Shown here: piece by piece, positions 18,850 through 29,033 of the stretch
Layout of the letters: the number at the start of each line of letters is the position of its first letter
Position numbering within the stretch: position 1 is the stretch's first letter
Assembly: GCF_006152065.1 (NCBI RefSeq)
Contig: NZ_VDFW01000020.1
Location: forward strand, 61,638-125,637
Direction: 5' to 3'
From: Amycolatopsis alkalitolerans
GTDB taxonomy: Bacteria; Actinomycetota; Actinomycetes; Mycobacteriales; Pseudonocardiaceae
Length of the DNA stretch: 64,000 nucleotides
Made by a program: the position numbers and the translations under genes
The notes under the pieces: generated by a model
What the model saw: the letters and a program-made list of their open reading frames with translations, nothing else
Told to the model about the DNA's origin: nothing
Databases searched by the model: none

Positions 18850-18927
18850 ATTCCTCCGTTTCGCCCTAGAAGGCCGCCGGGTTCCGGGTTAAGTTCTCTA
18901 TCCTCGCCAAGATCAGGAGAGGACTCC

Positions 18928-21900
18928 ATGAGAACCTGGGCCCGGCGGTCTTCTGCGGCCGTTTTCGCCATCGCGCTGACGGCTTCGGTCGGCACGGCCA
19001 GTGCGGCTTCCCCGGATGAGCTCGCGGCCGGTGTGCCCACCGCGAAGGTGGACACGGCAGGGCTCGTGGGCAAGCTCTCGCCGCGGCTGGCGAACGCGCG
19101 CGGGCAGGCCACGGCCTTCATCGAACTGGTCCAGCAGCCGGCCGTAGACGCCTTCAACGCCGAGCAGGCGAAGGGGAGCGGTGCGGAGAAGGCGAAGCAG
19201 GCGGCGAACGCGGCGAAGGCGGGCGTCACCGGTGCGGTGGACGCGGTGCTCGGCCAGTTGCGGTCGCTCGACGCGAGTGCCAAGAAGCTGTTCCAGACGG
19301 CCAACGCGGTCGCCGGCGTGGTCGTCACCGCCGACGCGGCGAAGATCCGCGAAATCGCCCAGCGCCAGGATGTCGTGTCCGTCCGGACCGTCGTGCCGAA
19401 GACCCGGGACAACGCCGGCGCCGCGCAGTTGACGAACACCCTCACCGCATGGCGGCAGACCGGCCGCTACGGGGACGGCGTGAAGGTCGGCGTCATCGAC
19501 GACGGCATCGACTACACACACGCTGATTTCGGCGGCCCCGGCACCAGGGAGGCGTACGCCTCGATCGACCGCGCGAAGCCGACTTCGCTGTTCCCCACGG
19601 CGAAGGTCGTCGGCGGCACCGACTTCGTCGGCGACGACTACGACGCCAGCGGCACGAGCGGTTCCCCCGAACCCGCCCCCGACCCCAACCCGCTGGCCTG
19701 CGGCGAGCACGGCACCCACGTGGCAGGCACGATCGGCGGGTTCGGGGTCGGCGCCGACGGCAAGGCGTTCACCGGTGACTACTCGACGTTGACGCCCGGG
19801 ACGCTGAACGCCATGCGGATCGGCCCGGGCACGGCGCCGAGGTCGCTGCTGTACGCGATCAAGGTGTTCGGCTGTGCCGGCTCCACGAACGTCACCTCGC
19901 AGGCTCTCGACTGGGCACTGGACCCCGATGGCGACGGCGACTTCTCCGACCGTCTCGACATCGTGAACCTTTCGCTGGGCAGCGATTTCGGTGCACCCGA
20001 CGATCCGGACTCGCTGTTCGTGCGCAAACTCGCCCGTAACGGAGTGCTCTCGGTGATCGCGGCCGGCAACGGCGGCGACCTCTACGACGTGGGCGGTTCG
20101 CCGGGCAACACCCCCGAGGCGCTCACGGTCGCGAGCAGCCGCGACGCTTCGGTGCTGCGCGACGCCGCGGACGTGACCGCGCCCTCGGACGTCGCGGGGC
20201 AGAAGGGCGGCCAGTACAGCCAGAACTTCACCGGCTACGACACGTTCGACGCCACCGATGCCGTGGTGAAGCTGTCCGCGGCCAACGCCGACGGCTGCGC
20301 GCCCTACAGCGCGGCCGACAAGGCCACCGCGTCGGGCAAGTACGTGTGGCTCGAATGGGACGACAACGACGCCACGCGCGCGTGTGGTTCGGCGGTGCGG
20401 GCGAACAACGCGCAGGCGGCCGGGGCGACGGGCGTGCTGCTCTCGTCCAGCCTGGAGCACTTCGCGGCCGGGATCGCGGGCAACGCGGCGATCCCGATGT
20501 TCCAGTTCACCGCGTCGGCCACCACGGCCGTGCGGCCCGCGCTCGACGCCGGCACGCTGAACGTGCGCCTCTACGGCGCCGGCCGGGCCAGCCTGCAGAC
20601 CTACGATCAGTCCATTGTGGATACCCCGAGCTCGTTCACCTCGCGCGGTACCCGTGGCCCGGCCGTCAAGCCGGACGTGGCCGCGCCGGGTGACACCATC
20701 TCGTCGGCCTTCCGCGGCAGTGGCAACGACCGCACGGTGCTGTCGGGCACGTCGATGGCCACGCCGCATACCGCCGGGGTGACCGCGCTGGTGCGGCAGG
20801 TGCATCCGGACTGGACGGTGGAAGAGGTCAAGGCCGCGATCATGAACACCGCGGGCCACGACGTCGTCGCCGGCGGCAAGACCTACGCGCCGCAGCGGGT
20901 CGGCGCCGGCCGGCTCGACGCGAAGGCCGCGCTGGACACGTCCGTGCTGGCGTACGTGGCCGACGATCCGGGGACGGTGAGCGCCGGGTTCGGCACCGTC
21001 GAGGCGGGCCGCCCGCTGTCGCTGACGAAGACGATCAAGATCGTGAACAAGGGCGCCCGTCCGACCCGGTACGGCGTCGCCTACGAGGCGGTCGATCAGT
21101 TGCCCGGCGTGCGGTACGAGGTGTCCACGAGTTCGGTGTCGCTGCCGCCGCGGGGGCTCGCGTTCGTCCGGGTCACGCTCCGGATCACCGATCCGTCCGC
21201 GCTGCGCAAGATCATCGATCCGACGATGGATACCACGCAGGCGGGCCTGGCGCGGCAGTTCGTCGCCGACGCGTCGGGTCGCGTCGTGCTCACCCCGGGC
21301 TCGGGTGCGGCCCTGCGGGTGCCGGTGTACTCCGCTCCGAAGCCGGTTTCCGCGATCACCGTGCCGCGCACGCTGCACTTCCGCGACGGCGATCAGGCGA
21401 CGTTCGCCCTGGCCGGCACCGGTCTGGAGCAGGGTGAGGGCAGCCAGCGGTACCAGTCGCTGGTGAGCGTGTTCGAACTGCAGGCGTTGTCGCCGAAACT
21501 GCCGCCGTGCCGCGGCAAGCTCGCCGAGGACTGCACGGTCAACGACACCGCCAAGGGTGCCGACATCCAGTTCGTCGGCGCGGCTTCGACGGCCCCGGCC
21601 GCGGAGCAGGCGGGCCGCCCGCAGGACGCGCTGCTCGCGTTCGGCATCTCCACCTGGGGCGACTGGGCGAACCTTGGCAGCAACACGATCCCGTTCGTGG
21701 ACATCGACACCACCGGCGACGGCAAGCCCGACTTCGAAAGCTACGTGACGAAGGCGACCGGCACGGACGTCCTGCTGGTGAACACCGTCGACCTGAACAC
21801 GGCCGGTGAACCTTCGGTCGCCGTGGCGGCGGCAAACGGCCAACTCGGGGACGTCGACACGAACGTCTTCGACACGAACGTCGTGGTGCTGCCGGTCAGC

Positions 21901-22224
21901 CTCTCGGCGCTCGGCATCGACCCGGCCGCCCCGAGCCACCGGATCACCTACACGGTCGGCGTGGCCGGGTACTACCCGGCACCGGGCAGCCCGAACTCGA
22001 TCATCGACTCGGTGAGCACGCCGCTTTCGTTCGACCCGCTCGCGCCGGGCTACTCCGTTCGGGGCTCGGGCGGTCCGGCGCTGGCGTACGTGGCGAAGCC
22101 CGGCGCCCGGCTCGAGGTCACCCGCGATGCGGCCGCCGCGGACGCGGACACCGGTGAGGGCCTGCTGGTCCTCGCGCACCACAACGGCGCGGGGTCCCGC
22201 GCTCAGGTGATCAACATCCGCTGA
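18928..22224 (+). CDS. secreted S8 (subtilisin-like) serine protease with PA domain
   Basis: A 1098-residue exported protease. A signal peptide with twin Arg (RTWARRSSAAVFAIALTASV, ASA cleavage) is followed by an inhibitor-like propeptide to about residue 170. The catalytic triad is Asp191 (VGVIDDGIDYTHADFGG), His261 (CGEHGTHVAGTIGG) and Ser609 (SGTSMATPHTAG). A PA-type insertion lies between them (GATGVLLSSSLEHFAAGIAG), and beta-rich C-terminal domains follow. It sits between serA and leuB with its own aggagag ribosome site; it is not obviously related to them. Confidence 0.93.
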   Translation: MRTWARRSSAAVFAIALTASVGTASAASPDELAAGVPTAKVDTAGLVGKLSPRLANARGQATAFIELVQQPAVDAFNAEQAKGSGAEKAKQAANAAKAGVTGAVDAVLGQLRSLDASAKKLFQTANAVAGVVVTADAAKIREIAQRQDVVSVRTVVPKTRDNAGAAQLTNTLTAWRQTGRYGDGVKVGVIDDGIDYTHADFGGPGTREAYASIDRAKPTSLFPTAKVVGGTDFVGDDYDASGTSGSPEPAPDPNPLACGEHGTHVAGTIGGFGVGADGKAFTGDYSTLTPGTLNAMRIGPGTAPRSLLYAIKVFGCAGSTNVTSQALDWALDPDGDGDFSDRLDIVNLSLGSDFGAPDDPDSLFVRKLARNGVLSVIAAGNGGDLYDVGGSPGNTPEALTVASSRDASVLRDAADVTAPSDVAGQKGGQYSQNFTGYDTFDATDAVVKLSAANADGCAPYSAADKATASGKYVWLEWDDNDATRACGSAVRANNAQAAGATGVLLSSSLEHFAAGIAGNAAIPMFQFTASATTAVRPALDAGTLNVRLYGAGRASLQTYDQSIVDTPSSFTSRGTRGPAVKPDVAAPGDTISSAFRGSGNDRTVLSGTSMATPHTAGVTALVRQVHPDWTVEEVKAAIMNTAGHDVVAGGKTYAPQRVGAGRLDAKAALDTSVLAYVADDPGTVSAGFGTVEAGRPLSLTKTIKIVNKGARPTRYGVAYEAVDQLPGVRYEVSTSSVSLPPRGLAFVRVTLRITDPSALRKIIDPTMDTTQAGLARQFVADASGRVVLTPGSGAALRVPVYSAPKPVSAITVPRTLHFRDGDQATFALAGTGLEQGEGSQRYQSLVSVFELQALSPKLPPCRGKLAEDCTVNDTAKGADIQFVGAASTAPAAEQAGRPQDALLAFGISTWGDWANLGSNTIPFVDIDTTGDGKPDFESYVTKATGTDVLLVNTVDLNTAGEPSVAVAAANGQLGDVDTNVFDTNVVVLPVSLSALGIDPAAPSHRITYTVGVAGYYPAPGSPNSIIDSVSTPLSFDPLAPGYSVRGSGGPALAYVAKPGARLEVTRDAAAADADTGEGLLVLAHHNGAGSRAQVINIR

Positions 22225-22236
22225 GGCGAGGTGACA

Positions 22237-22262
22237 GCGCGCCCAGGTGTCGTCAGGCGCGC
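22237..22262 (+). terminator. hairpin after the S8 protease gene
   Basis: Stem GCGCGCC/GGCGCGC with a 12-nt loop, 12 bp after the stop. No T-run. Confidence 0.5.
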
Positions 22263-22423
22263 AGTCACCCACCCTGACGGGTGTCTCGTGGCATGGGAAA
22301 TTACGGCATAAGGGTGGTGCGGCTTCGACTGAATGACGACGGGCGGTAACCTCCCCGTCGCAGTAGTTTTCGTGCGAATGGGGCTCGGCAGGCCTCACCG
22401 CACCGGTCGACGGAGGTGTCTGG

Positions 22424-23467
22424 ATGCGACTCGCGGTGATCCCAGGAGATGGGATCGGACCCGAAGTGATCACCGAGGCGCTGAAGGTACTGGCCGAAGT
22501 CACGCCAGGCGTCGAAACCACGACCTACGACCTGGGTGCCGCGCGCTGGCATTCGACCGGGGAGCTGCTGCCCGAATCCGTGCTCGGTGAGCTGCGCCAG
22601 CACGACGCGATCCTGCTCGGCGCCGTCGGCGACCCGAGCGTACCGAGCGGCATCCTGGAGCGCGGCCTGCTGCTGCGCCTGCGGTTCGAACTCGACCACC
22701 ACGTCAACCTGCGGCCGGCGCGGCTGTACCCGGGGGTTCGCGGCCCGCTCGCGGACACGTCCCAAGAGATCGACATGCTCGTCGTCCGCGAGGGGACCGA
22801 GGGCCCGTATGCGGGCAACGGCGGCCTCCTGCGCAAGGACACCGAGCACGAGATCGCGACGGAGGTCAGCGTCAACACCGCGTTCGGGATCCGCCGGGTC
22901 GTCGCCGACGCGTTCAACCGCGCCGAGGAACGCCCGCGCAAGCACCTCACGCTGGTGCACAAGACCAACGTGCTGCTGCACGCCGGCTCGCTGTGGTCGC
23001 GGATCGTCGAGGAGGTCTCGCTCGAGCACCCCGACGTCACGGTCGCGTACTCGCACGTCGACGCCGCGACCATTCACCTGGTGACCGACCCGGCGCGGTT
23101 CGACGTGATCGTCACCGACAACCTGTTCGGCGACATCATCACCGATCTCGCCGCCGCGGTGACCGGCGGTATCGGGCTGGCGGCGAGCGGGAACCTCGAC
23201 ATCACGCGCCGCAACCCGAGCATGTTCGAGCCGGTGCACGGCAGCGCGCCGGACATCGCCGGCCAGGGTCTCGCCGACCCGACGGCCGCAGTGCTGTCGG
23301 TCTCGCTGTTGCTGGACCACCTCGGCCACCGCGAGGCCGCGCGCCGGATCGAGGCCTCGGTGGCCTTCGACCTCGCGACCCGTGACCAGGCCAACCCGGG
23401 TTCGACGCACGCGATCGGCGACCGGCTCGCCGCGCTCGTCTCGTCGAACGCGCGGCCCGTGGCCTGA
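22424..23467 (+). CDS. leuB: 3-isopropylmalate dehydrogenase
   Basis: A 347-residue actinobacterial-type LeuB, third step of leucine synthesis. The start [20 protein letters not shown], the NAD/substrate signature [16 protein letters not shown] and the motif [20 protein letters not shown] are all present. A good ggaggtg ribosome site precedes ATG 22424. The 200 bp upstream hold a possible short Leu-containing leader frame and hairpin (see findings). It is separated from cimA by an attenuator. Confidence 0.95.
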   Translation: MRLAVIPGDGIGPEVITEALKVLAEVTPGVETTTYDLGAARWHSTGELLPESVLGELRQHDAILLGAVGDPSVPSGILERGLLLRLRFELDHHVNLRPARLYPGVRGPLADTSQEIDMLVVREGTEGPYAGNGGLLRKDTEHEIATEVSVNTAFGIRRVVADAFNRAEERPRKHLTLVHKTNVLLHAGSLWSRIVEEVSLEHPDVTVAYSHVDAATIHLVTDPARFDVIVTDNLFGDIITDLAAAVTGGIGLAASGNLDITRRNPSMFEPVHGSAPDIAGQGLADPTAAVLSVSLLLDHLGHREAARRIEASVAFDLATRDQANPGSTHAIGDRLAALVSSNARPVA

Positions 23468-23594
23468 GCTTTCGTTCGCGGCCCGCTCCTCGGTTTGCCC
23501 GGGTCCCCGGCTGTCCCGCGTAGTCCGGGATCTCAGGGACTGAGCCGCGCTCCACGAGTTTGGCCGGCGGCGGACCATGTGGCATAGTGAAGTC

Positions 23595-23639
23595 GTGACT
23601 TCTCACGCCGTGATCATTATCGGCAGGCGCGCCGGGTAG
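23595..23639 (+). CDS. cimA attenuator leader peptide, 14 aa, Val-Ile-Ile-Ile
   Basis: GTG 23595 opens a 14-codon frame read as MTSHAVIIIGRRAG. The run Val-Ile-Ile-Ile sits just before a strong hairpin. A CATAGT -10 ends 6 nt before the GTG, so the leader is probably translated from a leaderless mRNA. Isoleucine is the product of the pathway that the downstream citramalate synthase starts. Confidence 0.85.
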   Translation: MTSHAVIIIGRRAG

Positions 23640-23697
23640 TGTCCGCATCGGACACCGGCGCGCAAACCTCTCGCACCCTTGCGGGAGGTTTTTTCTT
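23625..23697 (+). terminator. cimA attenuator hairpins and intrinsic terminator
   Basis: A long hairpin (GCGCGCCGG with CCGGCGCGC plus inner TGTCCG/CGGACA, about 23625-23663) overlaps the end of the leader peptide. It is followed by a terminator: AACCTCTCGC pairs with GCGGGAGGTT (23665-23690, one G-U) and runs into TTTTTT at 23689-23694. The cimA ribosome site aaggag lies 20 nt further on. Confidence 0.85.
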
Positions 23698-23725
23698 TGC
23701 CCTCAAGCCGTCTAAGGAGACCATC

Positions 23726-25330
23726 GTGACCCGCACGGAGCCCGCCGGAACCCCGCTCGGCGATGAGTTCCATCTCTACGACACGACCCTGCGCGACGGC
23801 GCGCAGCGAGAGGGGATTTCCTACTCCGTGGCCGACAAGCTCGCGGTGGCGCGGCTGCTCGACGAACTGGGCGTCGGGTTCATCGAAGGCGGCTGGCCGG
23901 GCGCGTTGCCGAAGGACACGGAGTTCTTCGCGCGGGCGGCTCGCGGGGAACTGGAACTGAAGCACGCGGCGCTCGTCGCGTTCGGGTCCACCCGGAAGGC
24001 GGGCACCACCGCGGACAAGGACGCGCAGGTCAAGGCGCTGCTCGACTCGGCGGCGCCGGTGGTCACGCTGGTCGCGAAGTCCGACCGCCGGCACATCGAA
24101 CGCGCGCTGCGGGTGGACGTGGCCGAGGCGTGTGCGATGGTCTCCGACACCGTCTCGTTCCTCGTCCGCGAAGGCCGCCGGGTTTTCCTTGACGCGGAAC
24201 ACTTCTTCGACGGTTACGGCTACGACCCGGACACCGCGCTGCGCGTACTCGACGCCGCCGCGAGCGCGGGGGCCGACGTGGTCGTGCTGTGCGACACGAA
24301 CGGCGGCCAGTTGCCGCTCGGGCTCGCTGAGACGGTGCGCGAAGTCAAGGCGCGCACCGGTTTCCGGCTCGGCATCCACTGCCAGGACGACACGTCCTGC
24401 GCGGTGGCCAACAGCGTCGCGGCGGTCCAGGCCGGCGCTACTCAGGTGCAGTGCACCGCGAACGGTTACGGGGAACGGGCCGGCAACGCCGATCTGTTCG
24501 CCGTGACGGGAAACCTGGTGGCCAAGCTCGGCATGGACGTCCTCCCGACCGGGGGAGCGGCCGAGCTGACCCGGGTCTCCCATGCCCTTGCCGAAATCGC
24601 GAACATCGCCCCCGACACCCACCAGGCTTATGTCGGGGCGTCGGCCTTCGCCCACAAGGCGGGGCTGCACGCGAGCGCGATCAAGGTGGATCCGTTGCTG
24701 TACAACCACATCGATCCATTCTCTGTCGGCAACGACATGCGGGTCCTGGTCACCGAGATGGCCGGCAGGGCCAGCCTGGAGCTCAAGGGACGTGAGCTCG
24801 GGGTGGACCTTGCCGGCCGGCCGGAGGCGCTGACCAGCGCCATCGACAAGGTGAAGCGGCTGGAGGCCGAGGGCTGGTCGTTCGAGGCCGCCGACGCTTC
24901 GCTGGAGTTGTTGCTGCGCAGGGAAGCCGGGGAGCACCTCGACGACGTACCGTTCACTTTGGAGTCCTACCGGGTCGTGCTCGACCACCGCGGTGACGGT
25001 GAGGTGATCTCGGAGGCCACCGTGAAGGTGCACGTCAAGGGGGAGCGGGTGATCGAGACCGCCGAGGGCAACGGCCCGGTGCACGCGCTGGACGCCGCGC
25101 TGCGCAAGGCACTGAGCCCGTATCTGTCCTGGTTGGACACTGTCGAGCTGGCTGACTACAAGGTCCGCATCCTCGCCGGCCATCCGGGCACGGACGCCAC
25201 CACCCGCGTGCTCATCACCTCCAGCGACGGCGATCGCGAGTGGACGACGGTCGGCGTGCACCCGAACATCGTCGAGGCGAGCTGGCTCGCCCTGTGCGAC
25301 GCGCTTGTGCACAAGAACCTGCGTGGCTGA
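23726..25330 (+). CDS. cimA: (R)-citramalate synthase
   Basis: A 534-residue enzyme of the isopropylmalate/citramalate synthase family. It condenses pyruvate with acetyl-CoA for threonine-independent isoleucine synthesis. HMGL-like TIM barrel: YDTTLRDGAQREGISYSVAD at the start and QCTANGYGERAGNADLFAV for metal and catalysis. The communication region and LeuA dimer domain follow from about residue 400. The CimA subgroup is supported by length and by the Ile-rich leader. Start is GTG 23726 with an aaggag site 7 nt upstream. Confidence 0.92.
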   Translation: MTRTEPAGTPLGDEFHLYDTTLRDGAQREGISYSVADKLAVARLLDELGVGFIEGGWPGALPKDTEFFARAARGELELKHAALVAFGSTRKAGTTADKDAQVKALLDSAAPVVTLVAKSDRRHIERALRVDVAEACAMVSDTVSFLVREGRRVFLDAEHFFDGYGYDPDTALRVLDAAASAGADVVVLCDTNGGQLPLGLAETVREVKARTGFRLGIHCQDDTSCAVANSVAAVQAGATQVQCTANGYGERAGNADLFAVTGNLVAKLGMDVLPTGGAAELTRVSHALAEIANIAPDTHQAYVGASAFAHKAGLHASAIKVDPLLYNHIDPFSVGNDMRVLVTEMAGRASLELKGRELGVDLAGRPEALTSAIDKVKRLEAEGWSFEAADASLELLLRREAGEHLDDVPFTLESYRVVLDHRGDGEVISEATVKVHVKGERVIETAEGNGPVHALDAALRKALSPYLSWLDTVELADYKVRILAGHPGTDATTRVLITSSDGDREWTTVGVHPNIVEASWLALCDALVHKNLRG

Positions 25331-25387
25331 GTGCCGTGAGGGGGTCCCTCACGGCATATCAGGGCATGAGGGACCCCCTCACGGCAC
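25331..25387. terminator. 21-bp perfect inverted repeat after cimA
   Basis: GTGCCGTGAGGGGGTCCCTC plus one A (25331-25351) is the exact reverse complement of 25367-25387, with a 15-nt spacer. It starts right at the cimA stop and probably ends transcription. Its form resembles dispersed intergenic palindromes known to me from Amycolatopsis-type genomes. Confidence 0.75.
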
Positions 25388-25407
25388 AGCCGGTAGACTT
25401 CGGCGGC

Positions 25408-26166
25408 GTGCGGTTAGCTCGGATTGCTCATGCCGGTGGTGTCGCGTTCGCTTCGATCGAGGGGGACGAGGTCCTCGAGATCGCCGAACATCCTTTCGGC
25501 AACCCCAACTTCACCGGCAAACGCTGGCCGCTCGCCGACGTCCGGCTGCTCGCGCCGATCCTGCCCTCGAAGGTGGTCGCCGTCGGGCGGAACTACGCGG
25601 CGCACGCGGCCGAGTTCGGCAACGAGGTGCCGTCGTCCCCGATGACCTTCCTCAAGCCCTCGACGAGCGTGATCGGGCCGAACGCGGCCATCAAGCTGCC
25701 GGCGGAGTCCGAGCGGGTCGATTTCGAGGGCGAGCTCGCGGTCGTGATCGGCCAGCCGGTGAAGAAGGTCCCGGCCGCGCGCGCCGCGAGCGTGATCCTC
25801 GGCTACACGATCGCCAACGACGTCAGTGCGCGCGACCTGCAGAAGGCCGACGGGCAGTGGGGCCGCGCGAAGGGGTACGACACGTTCTGCCCGCTCGGCC
25901 CCTGGATCGAGACCTCGATCGACCCGTCGGACCTGGCGATCCGGACCGAACTGGACGGCGAGGTCAAGCAGGACTCGCGGACCTCCAAGCTGATCCACAA
26001 GATCCCCGAGCTGGTCGAGTTCGTCTCCGGCGTGATGACCCTGCTGCCCGGGGACGTCATCCTCACCGGCACCCCCGAGGGTGTCGGCCCGATGTCCGAC
26101 GGGCAGACCGTGTCGATCACGGTCGAGGGCATCGGCACGCTCACCAACACCGCCCAGAACGCCTAA
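25408..26166 (+). CDS. fumarylacetoacetate-hydrolase-family protein
   Basis: A 252-residue FAH-fold enzyme. SKVVAVGRNYAAHAAEFG is the N-terminal entry motif; the metal ligands lie in DFEGELAVVIG and TIANDVSARDLQ, and DVILTGTPEGVGPM is the C-terminal signature. GTG 25408 follows TAGACT by 8 nt (leaderless). The reaction is a C-C hydrolysis, isomerisation or decarboxylation of a 2-oxo acid derivative; the exact one is unknown. Its stop overlaps the convergent gene by 4 nt. Confidence 0.88.
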   Translation: MRLARIAHAGGVAFASIEGDEVLEIAEHPFGNPNFTGKRWPLADVRLLAPILPSKVVAVGRNYAAHAAEFGNEVPSSPMTFLKPSTSVIGPNAAIKLPAESERVDFEGELAVVIGQPVKKVPAARAASVILGYTIANDVSARDLQKADGQWGRAKGYDTFCPLGPWIETSIDPSDLAIRTELDGEVKQDSRTSKLIHKIPELVEFVSGVMTLLPGDVILTGTPEGVGPMSDGQTVSITVEGIGTLTNTAQNA

Positions 26167-27386
26167 GGACGCCGGGCGAACTCCGGCGCCCGCTCCGGGA
26201 ACAGGCCCACGCCGATGAGGTAGGCCGGGATCCGTTGCGCGCCGGGGATGACGCGCAGCAGGCGGGCGAGCGGCTTCGGCGGGCCGCTGCGGCGGCCTTC
26301 GATCGCCGGCCGGACGATGCCGCGGTGCATGGCGCGCTGGATCGCCTGGACCAGAACCGTCGGCAGCCGGCGGCGCCGGTGCACGCGAGCCAGGTCGCAC
26401 CGGGTGACCCGGCCCCGGCGCAGCGGGCCGGCCAGCAACCGTGCGGTCGCGACGGCGTCCTGGACGGCGAGGTTGATGCCGACCCCGCCGATCGGGGACA
26501 TCGCGTGCGCGGCGTCGCCGATGCACAGCACGCCATCGGCGTGCCAGCGGCGCAACAGGTTGAGCCGGACGTCGAGATGGTGGACGTCGTCCATCGACTC
26601 GAGCTTGCCGGCGCGATCGGCGAACTCCGGCAGCACGTCCGCGATCCGCGCGCGGAACGCGTCCAGGCCCTCGGCCCGCAGTTGCGCGTCGAGGCCCTTC
26701 CGGGCGAGGTACGCGATCTGGAAGTAGCCTTCGCGCGGGATCACGATCGCGAAATGGCCGTGCCGCATGCCCGGCACGAGGGTCGCCCGCTCCTGTCCTT
26801 CGCGGGGCAGCCGGAACCACCAGGTGTCCATCGGCACCGGGAACTCGCGCGGCCGCAGACCGGCGAGGGTGCGCACGACCGACCAGCGCCCGTCGCAGCC
26901 GACGGTCAGCTCCGCGGCGATCTCGCCGATCTCGCCGGCGGCGGTCCGGTAGCGCACCCCGGTGACGCGGCCCTTGTCCCAGCGCAGGCCGACGACCTCG
27001 GTGTCCATGAGCAGGTGGAAATGCGGCTCGGCGCGCCCGGCCTCGGCGAGCAGGTCGAGCAGGTCCCACTGGGGGACCATGGCGACGTACGGGTGCGGGA
27101 TGTCCAGCAGCCGGAAGTCGGCGACCGTCAGGGTGGCACCGCCCTCGGTCGGGATCGCGACCTGATCCAGCCGGCTCTGGGGCAGCGCCGCGAACTTGTC
27201 GCCGAGGCCCAGTTCGTCCAGCAGCACCTGGGTGGACGGGTGCACGGTGTCGCCCCGAAAATCACGCAAGAAGTCCCCGTGCTTCTCCAGCACGGTCACG
27301 TCGACCCCGGCCCGCGCCAGGAGCAGCCCCAGCACCATCCCCGCGGGGCCGCCGCCCGCGACCAGGCAGGTCGTGCGTTCGGTCAT
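26163..27386 (-). CDS. FAD-dependent monooxygenase (PHBH fold)
   Basis: A 407-residue class A flavoprotein monooxygenase. The start [20 protein letters not shown] is the FAD-binding GxGxx[14 protein letters not shown] and [20 protein letters not shown] are the DG and GD motifs. ATG 27386 is preferred over an in-frame GTG at 27395 because ggtggag lies just upstream. A dyad at 27401-27418 sits in its promoter region. The substrate is unknown. Confidence 0.88.
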   Translation of the reverse strand: MTERTTCLVAGGGPAGMVLGLLLARAGVDVTVLEKHGDFLRDFRGDTVHPSTQVLLDELGLGDKFAALPQSRLDQVAIPTEGGATLTVADFRLLDIPHPYVAMVPQWDLLDLLAEAGRAEPHFHLLMDTEVVGLRWDKGRVTGVRYRTAAGEIGEIAAELTVGCDGRWSVVRTLAGLRPREFPVPMDTWWFRLPREGQERATLVPGMRHGHFAIVIPREGYFQIAYLARKGLDAQLRAEGLDAFRARIADVLPEFADRAGKLESMDDVHHLDVRLNLLRRWHADGVLCIGDAAHAMSPIGGVGINLAVQDAVATARLLAGPLRRGRVTRCDLARVHRRRRLPTVLVQAIQRAMHRGIVRPAIEGRRSGPPKPLARLLRVIPGAQRIPAYLIGVGLFPERAPEFARRP

Positions 27387-27400
27387 GCTCTCCACCCCTT

Positions 27401-27418
27401 ATTCATCGTTCGTTGAAT
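27401..27418. promoter_or_regulatory. candidate operator upstream of the flavin monooxygenase
   Basis: ATTCA-N8-TGAAT dyad (ATTCATCGTTCGTTGAAT) 14 bp before the start codon, in an A/T-rich patch. No regulator gene is adjacent. Confidence 0.4.
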
Positions 27419-27474
27419 ATCTCCAGGATGGCGCTCGGATACCCGCTCGTCAAGCCGGATACGCTGGTTGGGCT

Positions 27475-28953
27475 ATGACTGAGGTACGCGCACGCTTCTG
27501 CCCTTCGCCGACCGGTACCCCGCACGTCGGGTTGATCCGCACGGCGCTGTTCAACTGGGCCTTCGCCCGCCACAACGGCGGGAAGCTGGTGTTCCGCATC
27601 GAGGACACCGACGCCGCCCGTGACAGCGAGGAGTCCTACCAGCAGCTGCTGGAAGCGTTGCGGTGGCTCGGCATCGACTGGGACGAGGGTCCCGACGCCG
27701 GCGGCGAGTACGGCCCGTACCGCCAGAGCGAGCGCCGCGAGATTTACGCCGACATCGCGCGCCGCCTGCTCGAGGCCGGTGAGCTGTACGAGGCGTTCTC
27801 GACGAACGAGGAGGTCGAGGCGCGCCGCAAGGCCGCGGGGCAGGACCCGAAGCTCGGCTACGACAACTTCGACCGCGGCCTCACCGAGGAGCAGCGCGCC
27901 GCGTTCCGCGAAGAGGGGCGCGCGCCGGTGCTGCGGTTGCGCATGCCGGACAAGGACCTCGGCTGGCACGACCTCGTGCGCGGCCCGATCAGCTTCCCCG
28001 CCGGCAGCGTGCCCGACCCGGTGCTGGTGCGCGCGAACGGGGATCCGCTGTACACGCTGACCAACCCGGTCGACGACGCGCTGATGCGCATCACGCACGT
28101 GCTGCGTGGCGAGGATCTGCTGCCCTCGACCCCGCGGCAGCTGGCGCTCTACGACGCGCTCCGCCGGATCGGTGTCACCGATTTCACCCCTGAGTTCGGC
28201 CACCTGCCGTACGTGATGGGGGAGGGCAACAAGAAACTGTCCAAACGCGACCCTCAGTCGAACCTGTTCAACTACCGCGACCGCGGGTTCATCCGCGAGG
28301 GCCTGCTGAACTATCTGGCCCTGCTCGGCTGGTCGATCGCCGACGACCGGGACGTGTTCAGCGTGGACGAACTGGTCCAGGCCTTCGAGATCGGCAAGGT
28401 CAGCGCGAACCCGGCCCGCTTCGACGCGAAGAAGGCCGAGGCGATCAACGGCACGCATGTGCGGGCGCTGCCGGCCGAGGACTTCGTGGAGCGGGTGATC
28501 CCGTACCTGACCGCCGCCGGCGTCCTGCCCGCGCGGCCGGGCGACGGGCAACTGGCCAAACTGCGCGCGATCGCGCCGCTGGTGCAGGAGCGCGTGACGG
28601 TGCTCGGGGACGCGGCCGGGCTGGTGCGCTTCCTGTTCATCGACGAGGCGAAGTTCGCGCCCGAGGAGGACGCGGCGGCCAAGGCGCTCGGGCCGGATGC
28701 GGAGCCGGTGCTGCGGGCCGCGCTCGAAGCACTGGAGGGTTTGCCTTCGTGGGAGGCTCCGGCGATCGAACAGGCGCTCAAGGACGCGCTCGTGGAAGGC
28801 CTGGGTCTCAAGCCCCGTAAGGCTTTCGCGCCGATCCGGGTGGCTGTCACCGGTCGCACCGTATCGCCGCCGTTGTACGAGTCGATGGAGTTGCTCGGCC
28901 GCGAATCCTCACTCGTACGGATCATGCGCGCGCTGCCGGACAACGGAGAGTAG
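27475..28953 (+). CDS. gltX: glutamyl-tRNA synthetase
   Basis: A 492-residue class I aminoacyl-tRNA synthetase, usual size. The HIGH-type motif is [13 protein letters not shown] near residue 8 and the KMSKS-type motif is [15 protein letters not shown] near 250; [20 protein letters not shown] is the family signature. ATG 27475 follows TACGCT by 9 nt. A tRNA-Glu and a tRNA-Gln lie about 1 kb downstream. In actinobacteria this enzyme usually also charges tRNA-Gln for GatCAB, which fits the pairing. Confidence 0.97.
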   Translation: MTEVRARFCPSPTGTPHVGLIRTALFNWAFARHNGGKLVFRIEDTDAARDSEESYQQLLEALRWLGIDWDEGPDAGGEYGPYRQSERREIYADIARRLLEAGELYEAFSTNEEVEARRKAAGQDPKLGYDNFDRGLTEEQRAAFREEGRAPVLRLRMPDKDLGWHDLVRGPISFPAGSVPDPVLVRANGDPLYTLTNPVDDALMRITHVLRGEDLLPSTPRQLALYDALRRIGVTDFTPEFGHLPYVMGEGNKKLSKRDPQSNLFNYRDRGFIREGLLNYLALLGWSIADDRDVFSVDELVQAFEIGKVSANPARFDAKKAEAINGTHVRALPAEDFVERVIPYLTAAGVLPARPGDGQLAKLRAIAPLVQERVTVLGDAAGLVRFLFIDEAKFAPEEDAAAKALGPDAEPVLRAALEALEGLPSWEAPAIEQALKDALVEGLGLKPRKAFAPIRVAVTGRTVSPPLYESMELLGRESSLVRIMRALPDNGE

Positions 28954-28963
28954 AACGGGGGGC

Positions 28964-29006
28964 GCGCGAATCGACGAAGGTAATCACCTTGTCGGTCGAA
29001 TCGCGC
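28964..29006 (+). terminator. hairpin after gltX
   Basis: Outer stem GCGCGAATCGAC with GTCGAATCGCGC (one mismatch) and inner AAGGT/ACCTT around AATC, 10 bp after the stop codon. Confidence 0.65.
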
Positions 29007-29033
29007 AAGCGCTGTGTCCCCTAGCCTCACCTG

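Noticed and set aside
18913..22521. A very long open frame on the minus strand opposite the subtilase gene
   Set aside because: Its product is an Arg/His/Gly-rich sequence of the kind made by antisense of GC-rich genes, while the plus strand encodes a full S8 protease.
22333..22590. Frame overlapping the leuB start with Leu and Val residues near its beginning
   Set aside because: It runs deep into leuB in another frame and has no stop near a hairpin, unlike the real leader peptides.
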